From the NCBI RefSeq assembly GCF_007289895.1, contig NZ_CP041660.1, positions 1,178,001 through 1,242,000 of the forward strand: 64,000 nt of DNA, read 5' to 3'. Positions 57,099-64,000 of this stretch are shown piece after piece. The notes below the pieces were generated by a model that searched no databases, had not been told where the DNA came from, and saw only the letters and a program-made list of their open reading frames with translations. The first letter of the stretch is position 1, and every line of letters starts with the position of its first letter. This stretch comes from Catenovulum sediminis (GTDB lineage: Bacteria > Pseudomonadota > Gammaproteobacteria > Enterobacterales > Alteromonadaceae). Position numbers and translations under genes: made by a program.

Positions 57099-58537
57099 GA
57101 CAGTATGACTAAATTCCGGCCATTATTTTTAGCTTGGTATAAAGCTTGATCAATTTTGTTTAGCCACTGCATTTTATTTTCACTGTGATTCAGCTCTCCC
57201 ACACCAAAACTAGCAGTAAGTCGTTCGCCTTTAATAAACTCAGCTTGCATAAAAGCGAGACGAATTTTCTCCGCTAGCTTTTGAGCGGCTTGCAAGTTAC
57301 AGTCAGGCAACAAAATCAGAAATTCCTCTCCACCCCAACGGCACAATAAATCTGATTCTCTTAGATTATCACGTACTAAATCAGCTGCCTGACGAATCAC
57401 GGCATCACCAGTCAGATGACCATGCTTATCGTTCACCTGCTTAAACCAATCTATATCTAATAATACCCCAGATAAAGCTAGGTTTTTCCGTTCCGCTAAC
57501 ACTAGGTATCGTTCGAAAAAAATGTCAAAACTATGCCGGTTTAGCGCACCAGACAATTTATCAGTCGCGGCCATCATTTCCAGCTTTTTCTGATAACCTG
57601 CGATGGTCCAATACGCCAATACCAATACAACAAAACTAACGGCAATGCCGATTAATATATTGAGCAATAAAGAATCCATTAATTTTTGCATTTCCAACAC
57701 ATCTTTTTGCTCAATCACCAAAAACCAGTCAAACTCCGGGATGTAACGCACGTTGACATATACCGAGTGTCCTTGAGTATCATATTCAAATTTAAATTGC
57801 TGCTGTGCTTTTAATTGTTTGAGTTTATCTGGCAATAAAGCAAATGTGGGATGCTCATCTAGCAATTGGAATTGAGCGCCCCTTAATGTCACGTCACCTG
57901 AGTGATTAACAAAATAAACTTCGCGTTGATATTTATTTTTATAGGTATCAATCAGTGCCTGAACTTTATCCAAAGCTAAGCCAACCCCTGTCGCACCAAT
58001 AAAGTTATGTTGATAATCAAAAACCTGATAGTTCACAAAGACACTCAGTTTACTCGGGTTAGCCGTATCATGGTCGACATTGATTTCATACTCAGTGGGC
58101 ATTTCAGCAACCCTGAAGTACCATGAATCAATTGCCGTACTTCTATCAACCGTTTTCAAAATCCCCTTTGGGTGATAATACTTACGGCTATTTTCCGAAA
58201 CAAAAAAAGCAGTCACTGTATTGTATTTTTGTTGAATGCCATCTAGGTATCGAATTAACGCATCAGCTTCGGTTTCACCTGCTAGCGCCCAATCACGCAA
58301 AAAAGTATCTTGCGCCATCAAAGAAGCAATAAAAATCGGCCGCATTAAATCACGCTGAATTTCTGAATAGATGTTATCGCCTGTTAAGGGCAGAGTTGAT
58401 TCACTAATTTGCTTGGAAACCGCATTGTGCGCGACATAATAACTCAGCAGGCTATTGGCAATAAAACCGCTCAAAATTAATAGCGTAACTACAATTAAAA
58501 AGCGAAACTTTTCTTGGTTTTTTTGTATTTTTTTCAT
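57095..58537 (-). CDS. dCache-type sensor diguanylate cyclase
   Basis: ATG 58537 (MKKIQKNQEKFRF) has AGGTCC upstream; a TTG at 58555 is an alternative. The protein has an N-terminal membrane helix (about 13-35), a periplasmic sensor region of about 240 residues with SWYFRVAEMPTEYEINVDHD and FIGATGVGLALDKVQ (Cache type), and a second helix (about 284-310). A GGDEF domain closes it (RWGGEEFLILLPD, with DIDWFKQVNDKHGHLTGD). The GGEEF signature is compatible with cyclase activity. The ligand is unknown. Confidence 0.92.
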   Translation of the reverse strand: MKKIQKNQEKFRFLIVVTLLILSGFIANSLLSYYVAHNAVSKQISESTLPLTGDNIYSEIQRDLMRPIFIASLMAQDTFLRDWALAGETEADALIRYLDGIQQKYNTVTAFFVSENSRKYYHPKGILKTVDRSTAIDSWYFRVAEMPTEYEINVDHDTANPSKLSVFVNYQVFDYQHNFIGATGVGLALDKVQALIDTYKNKYQREVYFVNHSGDVTLRGAQFQLLDEHPTFALLPDKLKQLKAQQQFKFEYDTQGHSVYVNVRYIPEFDWFLVIEQKDVLEMQKLMDSLLLNILIGIAVSFVVLVLAYWTIAGYQKKLEMMAATDKLSGALNRHSFDIFFERYLVLAERKNLALSGVLLDIDWFKQVNDKHGHLTGDAVIRQAADLVRDNLRESDLLCRWGGEEFLILLPDCNLQAAQKLAEKIRLAFMQAEFIKGERLTASFGVGELNHSENKMQWLNKIDQALYQAKNNGRNLVILS

Positions 58538-58589
58538 TGAAGTGGACCTGCCCAAATGGCAATTGGGCTAGGTTTTTATATAGTTAGAA

Positions 58590-59261
58590 TTAGCCTAAAA
58601 TTTGCTGGATCCAGCCAGATATTTTTTGGATTTGTTCTGCGCAAACATTATGCTGCATCGGGTATTCATGCCATTCAAGATTAAAACCGGCATTCTTAAC
58701 GTGCTCAGCAGATACTCGCCCCAAAGCAACAGGGACAATTTCATCATGTGTACCATGCATAACCATGACAGGTGTTTGTCTAGCACTCGCTGATACTTCG
58801 GTTTGCAATCTTTCAGGCATAGCCAAATAAGCAGACAAAGATAAAATCCCTGCGGCCGGTTTAGCTTGACGACATCCTAAGTGGTAAGCCATGACCCCAC
58901 CTTGTGAGAATCCTGCAATAATCAGCTTGTCTGACGTTAATGAATATTTGTCGAGCTCGCTATCTATCAATAACTGGAGTTGTTTAGCTGACTCTAAAAC
59001 GCCTTTTTCATCGGCTCTTTGATTAAACTCAAAAGATGCAATGTCATACCAGCCCCGCATCGGCACGCCACCATTGATGGTAATAGGCCGTACAGGTGCA
59101 TGTGGGAAGACAAACCGAATACCTAACTCATCAGGAATTTTGAGTTCCGGCACTAAAGGCGCAAATCCATGTCCGGAATCACCTAAACCATGCATCCATA
59201 CCACCAACGCTTTAACATCCCCTTTCGGGTTCACATCAATGTGAGGTATTAACTCAGCCAT
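58590..59261 (-). CDS. carboxylesterase (alpha/beta hydrolase, EstB-like)
   Basis: The 223-residue enzyme from ATG 59261 (MAELIPHIDVNPKG; GGAG upstream) matches the phospholipase/carboxylesterase family. Evidence is VVWMHGLGDSGHGFAPLVPEL, the nucleophile motif GFSQGGVMAYHLG, HGTHDEIVPVALG (Asp) and the C-terminal His in MQHNVCAEQI. Substrate unknown; family members cleave short acyl esters or lysophospholipids. It stands beside cyaY on the same strand. Confidence 0.88.
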   Translation of the reverse strand: MAELIPHIDVNPKGDVKALVVWMHGLGDSGHGFAPLVPELKIPDELGIRFVFPHAPVRPITINGGVPMRGWYDIASFEFNQRADEKGVLESAKQLQLLIDSELDKYSLTSDKLIIAGFSQGGVMAYHLGCRQAKPAAGILSLSAYLAMPERLQTEVSASARQTPVMVMHGTHDEIVPVALGRVSAEHVKNAGFNLEWHEYPMQHNVCAEQIQKISGWIQQILG

Positions 59262-59323
59262 AACATCTCCAAATTGCAAATCCAGACTGTTTTTAACATG
59301 TATTTGGTGAACAAACCAGCAAT

Positions 59324-59665
59324 TTAGCGCCGAAAAATCACTTCTTCGCCTGCTTGTTTAGATACCGCGTCATTCATAAAGTGCCAGAATTCATCACCAA
59401 AACGCTCATCAATCCATTTGCCATCCTGATAATTAAAGTGATAACCGTTAAACTTAGTGGCAACCCACAGCTGTAGTAGCGGCTCTTGTTTATTGATGAT
59501 GATTTTACTGCCATCGGCAAATTCTATATCGAGTTTGCCACCGGCATTTTCATAATCGATATCAATTTGTTCTTCAATTTGCTCTAAAGTTTGTTCAATT
59601 TCTAATAAAATATCGTCCACTAAGTGGTGATATTGAGTTTCTGTTAATTCGCTCATGACTTTCAC
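59324..59665 (-). CDS. cyaY: frataxin-like iron-binding protein CyaY
   Basis: The 113-residue protein shows the acidic first helix YHHLVDDILLEIEQTLEQIE and then LDIEFADGSKIIINKQEPLLQLWVATKFNGYHF, the frataxin sheet. It regulates iron-sulfur cluster assembly on IscS/IscU. Start is either GTG at 59665, which has AGGA 8 nt upstream, or ATG at 59656 (MSELTETQYHH), closer to the E. coli N-terminus. It is divergent from lptM, as in E. coli. Confidence 0.94.
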   Translation of the reverse strand: MKVMSELTETQYHHLVDDILLEIEQTLEQIEEQIDIDYENAGGKLDIEFADGSKIIINKQEPLLQLWVATKFNGYHFNYQDGKWIDERFGDEFWHFMNDAVSKQAGEEVIFRR

Positions 59666-59725
59666 TTGATTTTCCTCGGATGAATGCGATTATAGTGCGC
59701 ATTACTAGACAATATAAGGGTTGTA

Positions 59726-59857
59726 ATGAGATTTAAAATGCTTTCTTGCATATTAATTTTGTCTGCAATGGTTGCAGCATGTGGTCAAAGAGGCCCACTA
59801 TACCTGCCTGAGCCTGAGCAACAAGCGCCTCAACAACCTGCAGATCAGACAAAATAG
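59726..59857 (+). CDS. lptM: LPS-assembly lipoprotein LptM (YifL)
   Basis: A 43-residue small lipoprotein: signal MRFKMLSCILILSAMVAAC with the lipidated Cys19, then GQRGPLYLPEPE, which matches the conserved CGxxGPLY start of LptM. It helps the LptD-LptE complex fold at the outer membrane. It is directly followed, 11 bp on, by lysA, the usual context. Confidence 0.92.
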   Translation: MRFKMLSCILILSAMVAACGQRGPLYLPEPEQQAPQQPADQTK

Positions 59858-59868
59858 GTGGAACTCCT

Positions 59869-61122
59869 TTGGATTTTTTTAACTACAAAAACCAGCAATT
59901 ATTTGCAGAAGACGTTGCTGTTGCAAACATAGCAGAAGAATTTAATACGCCTTGTTATATCTACTCAAGAAGCGCGATAGAACAAAACTGGCAAGCATTT
60001 GATAAAGCTGCAGGCCAGCATCCGCATTTAGTTTGTTATGCGGTAAAAGCCAACTCAAATTTAGGCGTGCTCAATGTCATGGCACGCATGGGTTCAGGCT
60101 TTGATATCGTTTCTGGTGGTGAACTTGCCCGCGTGATTGAAGCCGGCGGCGATCCAGCCAAAGTGGTTTTTTCCGGTGTTGGTAAAACAGAAGCAGAAAT
60201 AGAATACGCACTAGAGGCGGGTATTTTATGCTTTAACGTAGAATCACAACCTGAACTAGACCGCATTAATAAGGTTGCAGCAGAGCTAGATAAAAAAGCG
60301 CCAATATCAATTCGTGTAAATCCGGATGTTGATGCAAAAACACATCCCTATATTTCAACTGGCCTCAAAGCCAATAAATTTGGTATCGAACGTGAGCGCG
60401 CACTTGAGGTGTACCAATACGCGGCTTCATTGTCACATTTAGATGTGCAGGGTATCGACTGCCATATCGGTTCTCAGCTCACTGACGTGCAGCCGTTTAT
60501 TGATGCATTAGACAAGGTTTTATTGTTGATTGACGAGCTTAAAGCAGTGGGCATTGAAGTTAAACATCTAGACGTGGGCGGCGGCTTAGGCGTTACCTAT
60601 AATGACGAGATACCGCCTTCAGTTGATGAATATGTTGCAGCTTTATTAAGCAGATTGACAGATCGCCCAGCTCTTAAGCTTATTTTTGAGCCTGGCCGCT
60701 CTATCATGGCAAATGCTGGTATTCTGGTTACGGAAGTCGAGTTTATCAAACAAGGTGAAGAGAAAAACTTTGCAATTATTGATGCTGCGATGAATGATTT
60801 AATCCGCCCTTCTTTATACGAAGCGTGGCAAAATATCGTTCCGGTTGATCAGAGTTTAGAACGTGACGCAGCCATATATGATATTGTTGGCCCTATCTGC
60901 GAAACCGGCGATTTTTTGGGTAAAGACAGAAACTTAAAAATTGCGGCCGGAGATTTATTAGCCGTGCGCTCAAGTGGTGCATATGGTTTTACTATGGCAT
61001 CTAACTATAACTCCCGTTGTCGTGCCGCGGAACTAATGGTTGATGGAAAATCAACACATTTAGTGAGAGCACGTGAACAGCTAACCGATTTATGGAAAGG
61101 TGAAACTGTGCTACCGGCGTAG
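59869..61122 (+). CDS. lysA: diaminopimelate decarboxylase
   Basis: PLP enzyme that makes lysine from meso-diaminopimelate. The 417 residues show YAVKANSNLGVLN with the PLP lysine, HIGSQLTD, DVGGGLGVTY, EPGRSIMANAG and CETGDFLGKDR. The start is a TTG at 59869 preceded by AGGTGG; the N-terminus MDFFNYKNQQLFAE aligns with Vibrio LysA, and no ATG gives an equally good start. dapF does not follow here; coaD does after a spacer with a 9-bp hairpin. Confidence 0.96.
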   Translation: MDFFNYKNQQLFAEDVAVANIAEEFNTPCYIYSRSAIEQNWQAFDKAAGQHPHLVCYAVKANSNLGVLNVMARMGSGFDIVSGGELARVIEAGGDPAKVVFSGVGKTEAEIEYALEAGILCFNVESQPELDRINKVAAELDKKAPISIRVNPDVDAKTHPYISTGLKANKFGIERERALEVYQYAASLSHLDVQGIDCHIGSQLTDVQPFIDALDKVLLLIDELKAVGIEVKHLDVGGGLGVTYNDEIPPSVDEYVAALLSRLTDRPALKLIFEPGRSIMANAGILVTEVEFIKQGEEKNFAIIDAAMNDLIRPSLYEAWQNIVPVDQSLERDAAIYDIVGPICETGDFLGKDRNLKIAAGDLLAVRSSGAYGFTMASNYNSRCRAAELMVDGKSTHLVRAREQLTDLWKGETVLPA

Positions 61123-61153
61123 TCTAGTCCATATCTATCAAGCAAAAGGTAAA

Positions 61154-61185
61154 AGTTAAACGACTGTATTGGCAGGCGTTTAACT
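61154..61185. repeat. hairpin downstream of lysA
   Basis: AGTTAAACG (61154-61162) and CGTTTAACT (61177-61185) form a perfect 9-bp stem with a 14-nt loop, 31 bp after the lysA stop. There is no T-run, so it is a weak terminator at best. Confidence 0.55.
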
Positions 61186-61284
61186 CTTCAAATCAAGATA
61201 ACAATCAAGACCCCATTATGGTGGCTAGACATTTGTTATTCCTTGCGCCATCATTTCCCATTTCGCCAAAGAGACTTAAAGTGC

Positions 61285-61770
61285 ATGTCTATTATCGCAA
61301 TTTACCCAGGCACATTTGACCCGATAACCAATGGGCATATAGATTTGATTGAACGTGCCAGCCGAATGTTTACTCAATTAATTGTTGGAGTTGCGAATAG
61401 CCCTTCCAAAAAACCACTGTTTAACCTCACAGAGCGAGTCGAACTGGTTGAAAAGGTAACCACGCATCTAAACAATGTTTCGGTTATTGGTTTTAGTGGC
61501 CTGTTGGTCGATTTAGCCAAGGAGAATAAAGCAACTGTGCTGGTTAGAGGTGTGCGGGCGGTTGCTGACTTTGAATATGAGTTTCAGCTTGCTAATGTAA
61601 ATCGCAGTTTATACCCAGCTTTAGAAACCATATTTTTAACACCCATTGAAAAAAATTCTTATATTTCGTCCAGTATTGTGAAAGAGGTTGCTCGACACGG
61701 TGGTGATGTTAGCAATTTTGTTGCCGCTGTCGTGGCAACTCAATTACGTGACAAGTTAACGAAAAATTAG
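61285..61770 (+). CDS. coaD: pantetheine-phosphate adenylyltransferase
   Basis: Fourth step of coenzyme A synthesis, adenylating 4'-phosphopantetheine. From ATG 61285 ([18 protein letters not shown]) it is 161 residues, the usual length; an upstream ATG at 61243 would add 14 atypical residues. The nucleotidyltransferase TNGH motif, [19 protein letters not shown] and the [16 protein letters not shown] segment are intact. It converges with argA. Confidence 0.95.
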   Translation: MSIIAIYPGTFDPITNGHIDLIERASRMFTQLIVGVANSPSKKPLFNLTERVELVEKVTTHLNNVSVIGFSGLLVDLAKENKATVLVRGVRAVADFEYEFQLANVNRSLYPALETIFLTPIEKNSYISSSIVKEVARHGGDVSNFVAAVVATQLRDKLTKN

Positions 61771-61852
61771 CAAAGAATTCGGCTTTCCTAATATTTATTT
61801 AACGTTGAAAATCGAGCTTTTGGTAAATGGTGCTTGGTTAAAGGACAACAAA

Positions 61853-63190
61853 CTATAGATCAAGCACCAAAATTTTAGATTTCCGCTGATAATTGTAGAG
61901 CTCTTGTTTTTTGCCCGGTAAATCTTCCACCCCACCAAAGTGAAAACCCTGCTCCAAAAACCAATGAATGCTGCGAGTGGTCAACGCGAAAACTTTATCG
62001 TAGTTGCGTTGTCTTGCCTTAAGCACAATATGCCGCAATAACATTTGCCCACGATCTGCATCGCGGTAATTTGGATGAACCGCTAAACACGCAAACTCTC
62101 CGACATTATCAGCCTCAAAAGGATATAAAGCGGCACAACCGATTACCAGTCCATCCCGTTCAATCAAAACGAAATGGTCAATTTCCATTTCAAGTTGCTC
62201 GCGAGAACGGCGAACCAACAAGCCTTGCTCTTCCAGTGGACGAATAAGATCCAGGATCCCACCGATATCGCCAATTACCGCACTACGCAATTTTTCTGCC
62301 GGCTCAGTAACAATTTGCGTACCAATACCATCGCGCGAGAACAGCTCCTGCAACAATGAACCATTAATCTGATAACTGACTAGGTGACATCTAGGAACGC
62401 CTGCTCTGGCGGCTGTAATCGCAGCATTTAGAAATGCCAATTTACCAGCGCATGAAATATCATCCTGATTGAGCGCATGCATTATTTTTTCGGCGTCATT
62501 GGGTAGCAGTTCTGCAATAATTTCATTGTTCTGATCGGCAATACCATTACTGTCTGTAAAACCTATCATTTTATCGGCTTTAAGCTTTATCGCGACCTGG
62601 GTGGCAATTTCTTCCGCTGTTAAATTGAAACTTTCGCCAGTGACAGACGCGGCAATAGGTCCCATTAAGACAATACCATTGGTATCTAGCTGGCGCTTAA
62701 TACCGTTAACATCAATTCGACGAACTCGACCTGAATGATGGTAGTCAACCCCTTCATCTACCCCTAATGGCTGTGCTATCACGAAATTACCACTAATTAC
62801 GTTTATTTGAGCACCTTGCATAGGGGTATTACTGATACTCATAGAGAGCCTTGCGGTGATATCTAATAATAATTCACCGGCAACTTGTTTAATCAGACGC
62901 AACACTGAATCATCTGTGACCCGAACTCGATTATGATATTGGCTCTGAAGACCCGCGCCTTTCACGGCGTCATTGATTTGCGGTCTCGCACCATAAACCA
63001 ACACGACTTTAATGCCCAAGCTGTTCAGCAACGCGATATCATTGATAATATCGTGAAAACCCGGCTGGCGGATGGCTTCCCCACTTAACATAACGACAAA
63101 TGTTTTACCGCGGTGGGCATTCACATAAGGTGCGGATTGACGGAATCCGTCAACCAATTCTGTGGTACGTACGTGTTTTTCCATTGCCAT
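61853..63190 (-). CDS. argA: amino-acid N-acetyltransferase (N-acetylglutamate synthase)
   Basis: First step of arginine synthesis: acetyl-CoA plus glutamate to N-acetylglutamate. The 445 residues have an amino-acid-kinase-like domain (about 1-290; [21 protein letters not shown]) and a C-terminal GNAT domain (about 300-445; [21 protein letters not shown]). It is a separate gene, not fused to argH as in some Vibrio and Alteromonas relatives, although argH lies directly upstream on the same strand. Start may be ATG 63184 ([10 protein letters not shown]). Confidence 0.96.
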   Translation of the reverse strand: MAMEKHVRTTELVDGFRQSAPYVNAHRGKTFVVMLSGEAIRQPGFHDIINDIALLNSLGIKVVLVYGARPQINDAVKGAGLQSQYHNRVRVTDDSVLRLIKQVAGELLLDITARLSMSISNTPMQGAQINVISGNFVIAQPLGVDEGVDYHHSGRVRRIDVNGIKRQLDTNGIVLMGPIAASVTGESFNLTAEEIATQVAIKLKADKMIGFTDSNGIADQNNEIIAELLPNDAEKIMHALNQDDISCAGKLAFLNAAITAARAGVPRCHLVSYQINGSLLQELFSRDGIGTQIVTEPAEKLRSAVIGDIGGILDLIRPLEEQGLLVRRSREQLEMEIDHFVLIERDGLVIGCAALYPFEADNVGEFACLAVHPNYRDADRGQMLLRHIVLKARQRNYDKVFALTTRSIHWFLEQGFHFGGVEDLPGKKQELYNYQRKSKILVLDL

Positions 63191-63319
63191 ATTCAGTTCG
63201 TAATCAGTTGATTCATGTTATACAAAAATAGCTGTAAAATAACTAGCGTAATTTATGCGATCTATTCAATCTATTTATTGGAGTGTATATAGAGTTACTG
63301 TGGGTAATGCAGGAAAAGC

Positions 63320-63343
63320 ATCTGCCGCTTTGTTGCGGCAGAT
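63320..63343. terminator. hairpin between argH and argA
   Basis: ATCTGCCGC (63320-63328) and GCGGCAGAT (63335-63343) form a perfect 9-bp, GC-rich stem with a 6-nt loop. On the minus strand GCTTTT follows, so it could end or attenuate the argH transcript before argA. Confidence 0.7.
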
Positions 63344-63387
63344 AATATTTTTATCAACACTCAGTCTGTGTATCAACTGAGCTGACT

Positions 63388-63999
63388 TTATTTTTTATAC
63401 ACTGCCAAAGCAGCTTTTACCTGCTCTTTAGAAGTACCGCCTTGCGCCACACGTTTTTCTAAACAGGCTTCGATGGTTAGATGTTGGTATACATCATCGT
63501 CAATCTGCTCACTGAAAGTTTTCAGTGTTTCGATTGGCAAATCTTCTAAAGGCTGACCCGCTTCAATTGCTCCGACAACAGCACGGCCAACAATATGGTG
63601 TGCTTCACGGAAAGGAATGCCTTTCGCCACTAAATAATCAGCCAATTCAGTTGCATTGGAGTAGCCCTGCTGCGCAGCTTGATAAGTACGATCTGCATTT
63701 ACTTTAATACCCTCAACGCACAAAATAGCCATTTTTAAACAAATGCTCCAGGTGTCAACGGTATCAAATAAGCCTTCTTTATCTTCCTGCATATCTTTAT
63801 TGTATGCCAAAGGTAAAGCTTTCATAGTAACCATCATGCCAGTTAACGAACCTACCACTCGACCACATTTGCCACGGATCAGTTCCATTGCGTCTGGGTT
63901 TTTCTTCTGTGGCATGAGTGAAGAACCGGAGGTGACCTGATCGTCCATTTCTAAAAAGCCAGCTTCACCTGTATTGTAGAAGATAATATCTTCTGCCAT
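63388..63999 (-). CDS. argH: argininosuccinate lyase, C-terminal part (cut by window edge)
   Basis: Cleaves argininosuccinate to arginine and fumarate. The visible 203 residues are the C-terminal part of about 460. They begin before [20 protein letters not shown], the fumarase/ASL signature with the catalytic serine loop (quoted exactly at 20 residues), and include [18 protein letters not shown] and [11 protein letters not shown]. No GNAT domain follows, so this is the plain ArgH. The 5' part lies to the right of the window. It is read toward argA with 197 bp between them. Confidence 0.95.
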   Translation of the reverse strand: MAEDIIFYNTGEAGFLEMDDQVTSGSSLMPQKKNPDAMELIRGKCGRVVGSLTGMMVTMKALPLAYNKDMQEDKEGLFDTVDTWSICLKMAILCVEGIKVNADRTYQAAQQGYSNATELADYLVAKGIPFREAHHIVGRAVVGAIEAGQPLEDLPIETLKTFSEQIDDDVYQHLTIEACLEKRVAQGGTSKEQVKAALAVYKK

Positions 64000-64000
64000 A

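Noticed and set aside
59700-59868. Lysine riboswitch before lysA
   Set aside because: The space is filled by lptM and the short gap shows no riboswitch fold.
63191-63387. ArgR operator before argA
   Set aside because: No good match to the TGAATnnnnATTCA box was found by eye.

Overview
The window is ordinary chromosome of a marine-type gammaproteobacterium. Gene orders rho-trxA-rhlB-gppA, hemC-hemD-hemX-hemY, yibN-grxC-secB-gpsA beside gpmI-envC, and cyaY/lptM-lysA are typical of the class. The protein sequences, several c-di-GMP proteins, a REC-REC-GGDEF pair, orphan substrate-binding proteins and a DUF6279 lipoprotein suggest Alteromonadales (Alteromonas/Catenovulum/Thalassotalea-like). The genus is an inference; no 16S gene is present.

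Layout: 1-1077 is a decayed accessory strip holding a damaged Fic gene, a 27-nt palindrome and an internally deleted IS3-family transposase. It lies just downstream of a tRNA-Arg(TCG) gene. 1238-8893 carries a CASTOR/POLLUX-like channel, rho, trxA, rhlB, gppA and a lipoprotein. 9057-9208 is a REP plus 7-bp repeat tract in front of hemCDXY (9286-13454). 13573-18198 is a GGDEF/EAL gene followed by a CheB-CheR-PAS fusion. 18273-25026 holds a DASS transporter, MAPEG, PhnA-like and lipoprotein genes, and a LysR regulator divergent from the formaldehyde detoxification pair frmA-frmB. 25143-30360 has a GDPD lipoprotein, a secreted-protein/S1-protease pair and a frameshifted hybrid histidine kinase. 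30669-38378 has gor, a second REP/7-bp tract, hinT, darP, pmbA, an SBP-like protein and a frameshifted tex. 38449-49489 holds nagX-like, envC, gpmI, yibN-grxC-secB-gpsA, two REC-REC-GGDEF genes and uvrD. 49575-57098 has a phosphate-SBP-like/porin pair, fadH, yihY, pip, dtd and a frameshifted acyltransferase. 57095-63999 has a diguanylate cyclase, an esterase, cyaY, lptM, lysA, coaD, argA and the C-terminal part of argH.

Most genes are housekeeping: transcription termination, RNA decay, heme, redox, export, arginine/lysine and CoA synthesis, and repair. The least explained items are three conserved genes each split by an apparent single missing base, two REP/heptamer composite tracts placed directly before hemC and hinT with a shared downstream 15-16-mer, and the decayed island beside the tRNA. 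I found no CRISPR array, prophage, toxin-antitoxin pair or obvious new defence system.
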